Of a stretch of 13,209 bases of DNA, positions 1-7,075 are shown piece after piece. The DNA comes from JAABSQ01 sp041642315. GTDB lineage: Bacteria; Desulfobacterota; Desulfobacteria; Desulfobacterales; Desulfococcaceae. The translations under genes and the position numbers were made by a program. A model generated the notes under the pieces. It did no database searches and was not told the origin of the DNA. It was given only the letters and a program-made list of their open reading frames with translations. The DNA lies in NCBI GenBank assembly GCA_041642315.1, contig JBEPWQ010000083.1:1-13209 (forward strand). The letters are read 5' to 3'. Each line of letters opens with the position of its first letter. The stretch's first letter is position 1.

Positions 1-1432
1 CCACCGGCGGGTGGTCGGCCATCAGGAACCGCGGCTGAGATTTTTCCTTGGGCTTGAAACGGGTGCTGGTGATCGGCAGACCCATCGCGTAGTCGGGCCA
101 ACCATACCACGCGCCCTGTTTAACGATGTAGATATCCTCCTTGTCGTTGGCGACGGGCCGGCTGCCGCGAACATCGAAACCGTTCTCGGTGGCGTACAGC
201 GTGCCGTCGGGACTCCACATGATGCCGTAAGGATTGCGCAGGCCCCAGGCATAGACCTCCAGACCGGAGCCGTCGGAATTCATCCGCATAATCGTTCCGC
301 TGGCTTTCGTCTGTCCCGGCACCGTAAGATCCTCGGTGCCCGCCTTGCCGAACGGGTGGTACGGCAGGGTATGCACGATCTCGTCGGTGGTTCTCAAAGG
401 ATTTGGTGATTCGAAGGTCCTGTCGACAATTTTGATGTTTTCGGCCGGGATATCGTGAAAGTCGGGATGGTCCTTGAGCCAGCCCATCTTGAAATTATCG
501 GGTCCGACTACCCCGGAGTTGGTCGCCGTACCCTGGCCGAAGTAGATCTTCCCGTCGGGGCCGGCGGTGAGCTGATTGTTATGGTGGTCGCCTTCGCTCG
601 GCAGACCGGTGACGAGATCGCGCACGCGGCCGTCGGGCTCAAGGATCGATATTTTGCCGCGATGGGAGATATACATTCGGCCGCCATGCCAGAGCAGGTC
701 GTTGATGGGTCCGGAGAGGACCGGCCCCTGGGCGATCGCCTTTACCCTGCCGTCTTGTGAAATCTGCAGGATGCGTGGCTTCACGCTGCTGTCGCCATAT
801 GAGTAACCCGCCTCCGCCACGAACATAGCGCCGGAGTCATCGAATTCGATGCTTGTGGGGTAGGTCAGGTTGCTCATCACAATTTCCGCTCGAAACCCTT
901 CCGGCACTTCGACGGCCGATGCGGCGGGCGGCGGCACCTTCGGACCGAGGCGCATCGCCGCCACTGCACGTTCCTTTGACGCCACCTCGCCGCTCGACTC
1001 GATGTCGTTTATCAGCACCTTCATCATGGAGATCTCGCGGCGCTGGGCCGCAATGATGTCGTCAGCCAGCTCGCGGACGCGGGGGTCACTGATCCGGGCA
1101 CGCTCGCTGGTCAGGATGGCGATGGAGTGGTGCGGTATCATCGACTTCATGTAGGCGATGTCCTGCACCGTTGCCTGGCTGCGGACCAGCCATAACGCCA
1201 CTGCGAACAGCAATGCGCTGCCTGCATAGATCCCTACATTCACCCACCGCTTTTTCAGCATCGTCAACATGAACGAGAGCATGACCACCGCCATCATCGC
1301 GGTCATCGTCAGGGTCATGTATACCCGCTCTTCACTGAGGAACAGGTGATTCCATGCGAATGTGTTCAGGTAGGTGAAAACGTACATCAGTACGGCAGCC
1401 GTAACAATCATCCCCGCGAACCTCGCATACAT
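1..1432 (-). CDS. Membrane DUF305 / glucose-sorbosone dehydrogenase-like fusion protein (partial, C-terminus off left edge)
   Basis: Reading leftward from ATG at 1432-1430, preceded by a perfect AGGAGG (1442-1437), the frame stays open for 477 codons to the window edge. Residues ~5-22, 38-60 and 67-84 are hydrophobic helices. Residues ~86-145 match DUF305: MIPHHSIAI at 98-106 (H101, H102), followed by an amphipathic helix with EISMM at 133-137. After a proline/alanine linker (~165-175), residues ~176-477 resemble the soluble PQQ glucose/sorbosone dehydrogenase propeller. Visible blocks are PTSIEFDDSGAMFVAEAG, a histidine pair HH 283-284 before LTAGPDGKIYFGQG, and AWGLRNPYGIMWSPDG (396-410), the family signature. 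Family knowledge: DUF305 proteins often sit near copper-resistance genes, and GSDH propellers use PQQ to oxidise sugars or aldehydes. The propeller is probably periplasmic and membrane-anchored. Substrate and PQQ use are not shown by the sequence, and the end of the propeller is not visible. Confidence 0.88.
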   Translation of the reverse strand, partial: MYARFAGMIVTAAVLMYVFTYLNTFAWNHLFLSEERVYMTLTMTAMMAVVMLSFMLTMLKKRWVNVGIYAGSALLFAVALWLVRSQATVQDIAYMKSMIPHHSIAILTSERARISDPRVRELADDIIAAQRREISMMKVLINDIESSGEVASKERAVAAMRLGPKVPPPAASAVEVPEGFRAEIVMSNLTYPTSIEFDDSGAMFVAEAGYSYGDSSVKPRILQISQDGRVKAIAQGPVLSGPINDLLWHGGRMYISHRGKISILEPDGRVRDLVTGLPSEGDHHNNQLTAGPDGKIYFGQGTATNSGVVGPDNFKMGWLKDHPDFHDIPAENIKIVDRTFESPNPLRTTDEIVHTLPYHPFGKAGTEDLTVPGQTKASGTIMRMNSDGSGLEVYAWGLRNPYGIMWSPDGTLYATENGFDVRGSRPVANDKEDIYIVKQGAWYGWPDYAMGLPITSTRFKPKEKSQPRFLMADHPPV

Positions 1433-1691
1433 GATTCCTCCTTTTTGTTGAGACAGTTCCTTGTTTGTCGGATAAAAACATAAATAAACAAGAGAATCTA
1501 TCGGGTGAATGTAGTATTTCTATTTTCAAGAAGGTGTAGAAATTAGAAATAATGGGCGCTTTCATTTGAATCCGGTTGATCCTGTCGAGATGATGACAAG
1601 AAGACATTGAGAACAGCCTGCGCATTTTTTTCACACTTTCAAATCTCACGCCCATCGAAGCTGCGAAATATTTACGCGGACACACCCCTCT

Positions 1692-1725
1692 AAAATGACT
1701 TTCGCAACAGAAAAAACTGACTTTC
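1692..1725 (+). repeat. Pair of 12-bp direct repeats, possible activator sites
   Basis: AAAATGACTTTC (1692-1703) and AAACTGACTTTC (1714-1725) agree at 11 of 12 positions. Their starts are 22 bp apart, about two helical turns, so a protein would bind both on the same DNA face. They lie about 30-60 bp upstream of the -24 element of the putative sigma-54 promoter. The first copy resembles the AAAATGAC half of the enterobacterial CusR box, but no inverted TTGTCATTTT half follows. No regulator is identified. Confidence 0.4.
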
Positions 1726-1752
1726 TGCCACATCCGTATTGAAATTTGACAA

Positions 1753-1770
1753 TTGGTACGGGCGTTGCTT
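1753..1770 (+). promoter_or_regulatory. Putative sigma-54 (-24/-12) promoter
   Basis: TTGGTACGGGCGTTGCTT matches the RpoN consensus YTGGCACGRNNNTTGCW at every defined position except one (T for C in TGGCAC). The invariant GG (1755-1756) and GC (1767-1768) are exactly 10 bases apart. Transcription would begin near 1780, giving a leader of about 95 nt before the phosphatase ATG at 1875. If real, expression needs an AAA+ enhancer-binding activator, which is not encoded in this window. A TTGACA overlaps at 1746-1751, but no good -10 follows at the usual distance. Confidence 0.6.
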
Positions 1771-1874
1771 AATTTATTATGGAAACTCTAAATACAAATA
1801 AATACATCGATTTTTATTGGTGTTAGCATCCTCCACACCATTTCGAACGCACATATTCTCTTTGCAAGGAGACC

Positions 1875-3692
1875 ATGCCTAAATTTACCAGCCTGCAACA
1901 GCGTCTTTCGATTCTCCTTCTGCTTCCCGTGACCCTTTTGCTCATCGGCATGGGCACGTTCGGATTCTTTTATGCACGAAACAGTCTCCTGGCCCAGTGG
2001 ACCGAAGCCACCACCCTCAAACTTCAGCGGGCCGCGCACCACGTCGATATGCGGCTGAGCCGGCCGAAGGAACTGATTCGGCTTTTTTTGGAAATTTCTG
2101 ATAAATCGACTTTCCCTTCGATTCGTGAAGCGGTTCTAAACCAGATACGATCCCTGGAAGGGGTGGAAAGAGTGAATCTCGATTTGGATTCCTCCCTATC
2201 CGAACAGGGATGGTGGACCAGTCGATGGAATCAAACCAATCCGGCTCAGGAATGGCAGGGGCATATGGAAGACATGATGGGTCGACGGGACCGGATCGCC
2301 ACCGTCACGCCGCCCCGTTATGACCCCGCCGTCAATGGAGAAACGGTATCTCTACTCTCATTTCTGAAGGCCGAAACCGGAGAAACGGTCGGCCGCCTTG
2401 AAGTGGTCATCCGATTCGACTATCTGGTGGATGCGGTGGTTGAATCGGGATGGTGGCAGGATCATGAAGCCCTGCTGGTGGACAGCACCGGCAGGGTTTT
2501 GTCCAGCAATATTTCCCTTGAGCAGGGGTTTCTTCAAAAAAATACTGCTCCATTGGAAACAGCCACCCTGAACGCCTTGCGAGAAGAGGAATTCGGAACG
2601 GTGCTCGGTCCCGGACATCCGCCGAATCGCATCAGCGGATTCTACAGACTGCAGGAAGCGCCCTGGTATCTTCTGATTATCGCCCCCGGCAGGGAGATCT
2701 TCAAACCGATCGCCCATTTTCGAAATATTTACCTTATCATCGGCGCCGCTTTTATTTTGGTCATCCTTTTTCTGATCCGATGGGTGACCGGCAGGACCGT
2801 CTCGGACATTCGGGGAGTGTCCCAGACCGCCTGTCGAATCGCCGGCGGCGAGCATCAGGACCTGCTGCCGGTCACCAGCCGGGATGAAGTGGGGGAACTG
2901 ATCGGAAGCTTCAATACCATGCTGGTAAAATTGGAAGAACGGGACCGGCTCAAAAGCGCCATCCATTTGGCCATGGAGGTTCAGCAAAACCTGCTGCCGG
3001 ATAATTCCATGAGGCTGAAACACCTCGATATTGTCGGAAAAAGTATTTATTGTGACGAAACCGGCGGGGATTATTATGATTTCATTCCACTTTCGGATTC
3101 CAAAGAGGGCCCTATCGGAATTGCGGTGGGGGATGTGGCCGGCCACGGCATATCCGCGGCCCTGCTGATGACCACCGTCCGGGCACTTCTGCGATGCCGG
3201 GTCACCCAGCCCGGAAGCATCTCAGAAATCATGACCGACATCAATCGGCTGCTCTGTCTGGATACCGGGGACAGCGGCAATTTCATGACGCTGTTTCTGA
3301 TGGTGGTCGATTCCGAAAAAGGAGAAATCCGATGGGTGCGGGCGGGCCATGATCCGGCCCTGATTTACAATCCGGACACGGATGCTTTTATCGAACTGAC
3401 CGGCGAGGGATTTGTGCTCGGGGTGGATGATGACTGGAAATTCGAAGAATATGCCTATCCGGCCTGGAAAGAAAATCAGATGGCGCTCATCGGAACCGAC
3501 GGCATCTGGGAAACCGAGAATCCCCACGGAGAACCATACGGGAAAGAACGATTGCAAAATCTCATCCGCAGCCATCATTCGGACACCCCGGCCCAGGTGA
3601 TGCGCGCCCTCATCTATGACCTTGCGGCTTTCAGGGGAGACGCCAAACAGGAGGATGATGTCACCATGGTCATCATCAAGGGGAGATCTTAA
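1875..3692 (+). CDS. Membrane sensor PP2C-type (SpoIIE/RsbU) serine/threonine phosphatase with HAMP domain
   Basis: This 605-residue protein begins at ATG 1875 behind AGGAG (1867-1871). A helix at ~10-33 and a second at ~282-305 enclose a ~245-residue periplasmic sensor region of no recognised family, cache-like in size and placement. A HAMP linker follows (~306-358), then a SpoIIE/RsbU phosphatase domain (~370-605). Metal-coordinating motifs are intact: TGGDYYDF (~396-403), GDVAGHG (419-425), RAGHDPA (~489-495), GTDGIWE (540-546) and EDDVT (~593-597). The enzyme should remove phosphate from Ser/Thr residues, using Mn2+ or Mg2+, in response to a periplasmic cue. In RsbU systems the substrate is an anti-sigma antagonist (STAS) protein, but none is encoded nearby. 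The next gene is a Ser/Thr kinase in the same direction, which suggests the two oppose each other. A sigma-54-type promoter lies upstream. Confidence 0.92.
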   Translation: MPKFTSLQQRLSILLLLPVTLLLIGMGTFGFFYARNSLLAQWTEATTLKLQRAAHHVDMRLSRPKELIRLFLEISDKSTFPSIREAVLNQIRSLEGVERVNLDLDSSLSEQGWWTSRWNQTNPAQEWQGHMEDMMGRRDRIATVTPPRYDPAVNGETVSLLSFLKAETGETVGRLEVVIRFDYLVDAVVESGWWQDHEALLVDSTGRVLSSNISLEQGFLQKNTAPLETATLNALREEEFGTVLGPGHPPNRISGFYRLQEAPWYLLIIAPGREIFKPIAHFRNIYLIIGAAFILVILFLIRWVTGRTVSDIRGVSQTACRIAGGEHQDLLPVTSRDEVGELIGSFNTMLVKLEERDRLKSAIHLAMEVQQNLLPDNSMRLKHLDIVGKSIYCDETGGDYYDFIPLSDSKEGPIGIAVGDVAGHGISAALLMTTVRALLRCRVTQPGSISEIMTDINRLLCLDTGDSGNFMTLFLMVVDSEKGEIRWVRAGHDPALIYNPDTDAFIELTGEGFVLGVDDDWKFEEYAYPAWKENQMALIGTDGIWETENPHGEPYGKERLQNLIRSHHSDTPAQVMRALIYDLAAFRGDAKQEDDVTMVIIKGRS

Positions 3693-3801
3693 ATTCCAGT
3701 AGTTGAATACCAAAAAACAATCATGAACGCCCTGAAAAAGGTGGCCATACTTTTATGGGGTCCTATATTTATGGTATGAAAAATGCGAATAGCATACAGT
3801 T

Positions 3802-5715
3802 ATGGATCGAACAATGAACCACGAACAGGATGGAGCGAATACAAATAGACCTATTCCAATGGATGATATGCCAAATTCGACATTAAAAATCGGCACGGTT
3901 TTGCATGACAAATGGGTGATCGTCGAATTTATCGCCAAAGGCGGAATGGGAGAAGTCTATCGCGCGCACCAGCCGAACCTCAAACGGGATGTCGCCGTAA
4001 AGGTGATCTCCAGAGGGTTTCTTGAATGCATCGAGGATGAAGAGGAGGTTCAAACCGCCCTGGAACGGCTTCGGCGGGAGGTGCAGGTCATGGCCGGGCT
4101 GCGCCACCCGAATATCGTACAGATCATCGACTACGGTTCGGATACAATTCAGGAAAACGGGAAAGAAACGCCGATCGAATTCATTGTCATGGAATTCATC
4201 CCCGGCAGTACGCTTCGGGCCACCATGTCCGAACTGGGATTCGATCCTGAAGAAGGGATGACCAGAGACTGGCTGGTCTCATTTTTTCTGCCGGTTCTGG
4301 ACGGGGTCGAAAACGCCCACAAGCTGGATATTATCCATCGGGATCTGAAGCCCGAAAACGTGCTCATGGATCGAACCGTTCCGAAGATCGTCGATTTCGG
4401 CCTGGCCCGTTCCTGCCGGTGGCGCTCCGTCACCCAATCGATGGATATGAAAGGGACCCTGATGTACATGCCGCCGGAACAGTTTTCCGATTTCCGGCGG
4501 ACCGATGAGCGGTCGGACATCTATGCTCTGGGAAAAATTATTTATGAGGCGGTGGTCGGAAAACTGTCCACCAAAGGTCCCCACTTCAAACAGGTACGGC
4601 TCGATGATCCCGAAACTTCCTTTTTTCAGGCGTTGGACCGGATCATTCAAAAGGCCACCGCGGAAGAACGGTCGGACCGGTACCAGTCGATCGAAGAATT
4701 GAGAGCCGCCCTGCTGGACGCGCTTTCCACTCTGGAACAACCCCAAGAGGTTCATGATTTCCCTCCTCTTTTCCATCGACCCAAATGGATCTGGATAGGC
4801 ATCGTCATCGCCGTCGCATCCGTTGGATTGATGACCGTGTGGCATTTACTGGGCGAGCCGGGAATGGAAAGGCATCCTCGCCCGCCGTCGGCTTCCGTTT
4901 CCACAGGTCCTCCGGTGCCGGGGAGTCCAATCGAACAGGCCGAACCCATCGTCACCGAGGATGAAATGACCCTTCGCCATGTGCCTGGCGGGAAAATGGA
5001 GCTGCCGGAGCCCTGGGGTCAGACAGCGGTGGAATCTTTCTATATGGACGAAACGCCGGTGACCAATCACCAGTTTATCGCATTTCTGAATGAAGTGCTC
5101 CCGAAAGTGACTGTTGCCGACGGCATCGTCATCGGAGAAGGATCGGTCTGGCTTCTGCTGGGAGAGGTGGTGGAGGGGTACGATCCCATCGATTACAGTA
5201 ACGGGAAATTCATCCTCAGCCATTCCGGTCATGCCGCCTGCCCGGTCCTGAGGGTCACCGCCTTCGGTGCGGCCGCTTACGCCGAACAGTATGGCAAACG
5301 GCTGCCTTCGGCAAAAGAATGGTTGTATGTGTATCAGAAAGGACTCTTGTATGCTGAAGGGGACACCGAACTCACCGAAAAAATGCCGATCCCGACCCCG
5401 GTGATCGTTCTTGAACCGAATATATTCAGGATTCGAGGCCTGAACCAAGGCATCAATGAATGGGTGGTCCGTTCACCAGACATTGAAATGGGCAGCAATT
5501 CCGAACCTGAATTTGCGGTTGCCGGAAATGCCAGGATAAAAAACCCGAAAAGCCCGGTCTACCGGATCGAACGATATCCGTGGGAAGCTTTCAGGGACGT
5601 CGGTTTCAGATGTGTGTTGACACCCCCCGGGAAAGAACCCTTCGAATCGCAGGAAAACATCAATGATGAAACGGGGAATTCCCGATCCGAAGACAGCAAG
5701 GGCGAAGGAAAATAA
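3802..5715 (+). CDS. Transmembrane Hanks-type Ser/Thr protein kinase with C-terminal FGE-sulfatase-like domain
   Basis: The frame encodes 637 residues. The kinase domain (~35-310) has a glycine loop AKGGMGEVY (45-53), the ATP lysine in VAVK (K67), catalytic HRDLKPEN (179-186), DFGLA (198-202) and a PPEQ in place of APE, so it appears active. One hydrophobic helix (329-350) follows, then a proline-rich linker and a formylglycine-generating-enzyme-like domain (~389-606) with MDETPVTNHQF, GKRLPSAKEW, GINEWV and DVGFRCV. With the kinase cytoplasmic, this domain lies in the periplasm as a likely sensor. The paired active-site cysteines that bind Cu(I) in true FGE are absent, so sulfatase activation is unlikely. 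The start is uncertain: no Shine-Dalgarno precedes 3802 or the next in-frame ATG at 3814, and an in-frame TAG at 3790 rules out a longer form. The stop codon lies 1 nt before the next gene, which ties the kinase to the efflux operon. Its substrate is unknown. Confidence 0.92.
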   Translation: MDRTMNHEQDGANTNRPIPMDDMPNSTLKIGTVLHDKWVIVEFIAKGGMGEVYRAHQPNLKRDVAVKVISRGFLECIEDEEEVQTALERLRREVQVMAGLRHPNIVQIIDYGSDTIQENGKETPIEFIVMEFIPGSTLRATMSELGFDPEEGMTRDWLVSFFLPVLDGVENAHKLDIIHRDLKPENVLMDRTVPKIVDFGLARSCRWRSVTQSMDMKGTLMYMPPEQFSDFRRTDERSDIYALGKIIYEAVVGKLSTKGPHFKQVRLDDPETSFFQALDRIIQKATAEERSDRYQSIEELRAALLDALSTLEQPQEVHDFPPLFHRPKWIWIGIVIAVASVGLMTVWHLLGEPGMERHPRPPSASVSTGPPVPGSPIEQAEPIVTEDEMTLRHVPGGKMELPEPWGQTAVESFYMDETPVTNHQFIAFLNEVLPKVTVADGIVIGEGSVWLLLGEVVEGYDPIDYSNGKFILSHSGHAACPVLRVTAFGAAAYAEQYGKRLPSAKEWLYVYQKGLLYAEGDTELTEKMPIPTPVIVLEPNIFRIRGLNQGINEWVVRSPDIEMGSNSEPEFAVAGNARIKNPKSPVYRIERYPWEAFRDVGFRCVLTPPGKEPFESQENINDETGNSRSEDSKGEGK

Positions 5716-5716
5716 A

Positions 5717-7075
5717 ATGAAACGTTTCGCATTCACAGCCTCCGTTTTGTTGGCCGCTTTCATGATCCTGCTGCTGGAAAGCGCACCGGGGATAAGCGCC
5801 GAGACGGCCGCACATTCCGCCCAACGGGACCTGGAGGAAAGACTCGCGGAACAGCCGGCGATTCCGGAACTGGTGATCTACGCCTATGAATACAACCCGT
5901 CCATTCAAGCGGCACGGGAGGGGTGGAGGGCGACCGTCGAACAATACCGGGTCGCTACCGGATATCCGGACCCGCAGCTGATGGCCACCTATTATCCCGA
6001 TCCCATCGAAACCCGGTTCGGACCCCAGGATTGGAATATCACCCTGTCGCAGATGATCCCCTTCCCCGGCAGACTCTCCAAAGCCGGTGACGTGGTCCAG
6101 ACGGAGGCCCGCATCGCGCGGCTCGATCTCGACAAAACGGTTCGGGACATCACGGTGGGAATTATCGAGTCTTTTTACGAACTTTATTACATTCACAAGG
6201 CGATGGAGATCGCCGAAACCAACCAGAGAATTCTGAATGAACTGACCAAAATCGGGGAAACCGCCTACGGTCAGGACCGCACCGCCTTTCTTGATGTGGT
6301 CAAAGCCCAGTCCCAGACCGCCCAGCTGCAGTATGACATTCTCCTGCTCAGTGACCTGGCGGAAACCGAGAAAACCCGTTTGAACGGCTTGCTGAACCGC
6401 CCCCCGAGGGCCCCGTTGGGCGCCGTTCGGGAGGCGCCGTTCGACACACTGGTCTACTCTCTGGATGAACTCTTTCGACTGGCCGAAATGTATCGGGAAG
6501 AGATTCAGGTTGCCGAACTCCAGATCGAAAAGGCGGAAAACCAGGTCGATCTGGCCAAGTATGAAACCCTCCCCGAGTTCAGGGTGGGCCTTTTTTACGG
6601 CGCCATCGGTGATCCCGATGTGCCCAGTCCGCCGCCGGACGCCGGAGACGACGCTCTCGGCGTGCAGTTCGGTCTCAGCATTCCGCTCTGGCTGGGCAAA
6701 AACAGCGGCCGGATTCAACGGGCCCGGGCGTTGGCCGATCAAAACCGGGCCGCCAAAACCGCCACCGTCAATGACGCCTACACCCGAATTCGAAACCTCT
6801 ATTTCCGTCTGGAAAACGCCCGCCGGCTGATTACCCTGTATCGGGACGAACTCCTGCCCCAGGCGATGACCTCCATTGAAACGGCGGAGACCTGGTTTCG
6901 GGAAGGTCAGGGGAGCTTTTCCGATTTTCTTGAAACCCAATCGGTGGTCTATAATTTTCAGCTCGCCCTGGCCCGGGCCCGGGCCGATCACGGCAAGCTG
7001 CTGGCGGGACTGGAGCGGCTGGTGGGAAAAACGGTCACCGTCAGAGAAGAAGGGGTCATGGAGGAGGAAGAATGA
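5717..7075 (+). CDS. TolC-family outer-membrane efflux protein (CusC-like, first copy)
   Basis: The start chosen is ATG 5717, preceded by AAGGA (5705-5709) at a spacing of 7. It gives a classic signal peptide (MKRF, hydrophobic 6-20, cleavage near GISA/ET), whereas the upstream in-frame ATG at 5663 would hide it. The 452-residue product has the two OEP repeats of the TolC family, each with its hairpin signature: TAYGQDRTAFLDVVKAQSQT in the first and WFREGQGSFSDFLETQS in the second. Long alanine/glutamate-rich coiled-coil helices surround them. NPSIQAAREGW and GYPDPQL near the N-terminus are also typical. There is no lipobox cysteine, unlike E. coli CusC. A trimer would form the outer-membrane duct of the RND pump encoded downstream. 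The start is 1 nt after the kinase stop, and the stop overlaps the next start (ATGA). Confidence 0.92.
   Translation: MKRFAFTASVLLAAFMILLLESAPGISAETAAHSAQRDLEERLAEQPAIPELVIYAYEYNPSIQAAREGWRATVEQYRVATGYPDPQLMATYYPDPIETRFGPQDWNITLSQMIPFPGRLSKAGDVVQTEARIARLDLDKTVRDITVGIIESFYELYYIHKAMEIAETNQRILNELTKIGETAYGQDRTAFLDVVKAQSQTAQLQYDILLLSDLAETEKTRLNGLLNRPPRAPLGAVREAPFDTLVYSLDELFRLAEMYREEIQVAELQIEKAENQVDLAKYETLPEFRVGLFYGAIGDPDVPSPPPDAGDDALGVQFGLSIPLWLGKNSGRIQRARALADQNRAAKTATVNDAYTRIRNLYFRLENARRLITLYRDELLPQAMTSIETAETWFREGQGSFSDFLETQSVVYNFQLALARARADHGKLLAGLERLVGKTVTVREEGVMEEEE

Larger units (their letters stand above)
1433..1874. other. Divergent intergenic regulatory region
   Basis: This 442-bp stretch separates the minus-strand fusion gene from the plus-strand phosphatase gene and is clearly AT-richer than the genes on either side. 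It holds a sigma-54-type promoter for the rightward genes (1753-1770) and a pair of direct repeats (1692-1725). I see no convincing promoter for the leftward gene, no tRNA-like structure and no strong terminator hairpin. A minus-strand open frame crosses it (1733 to 1332) but lacks coding character. Confidence 0.7.

Noticed and set aside
1583..1598. Imperfect palindrome TGTC-N8-GACA as an operator
   Set aside because: Four-base arms are expected by chance in a region this long, and nothing extends the symmetry.
1332..1733. Minus-strand 133-codon open frame in the divergent intergenic region
   Set aside because: It overlaps the well-supported start of the DUF305 fusion gene on the same strand in another frame, has no ribosome site, and its composition (many Cys, Phe, Arg, no domain) looks non-coding.
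1746..1780. Sigma-70 promoter with TTGACA at 1746-1751
   Set aside because: The best -10-like element (TATTAT, 1775-1780) is 23 bp away, too far, and only weak matches occur at 16-18 bp. The overlapping sigma-54 element fits much better.
5663..5716. Upstream start for the first channel protein
   Set aside because: It lies inside the kinase gene, has no Shine-Dalgarno, and would put 18 polar residues ahead of a clean signal peptide that begins at 5717.
5660..6991. Long minus-strand open frame of 443 codons opposite the first channel gene
   Set aside because: Shadow of the TolC-family gene; low-complexity Gly/Phe/Arg content and no recognisable motif.
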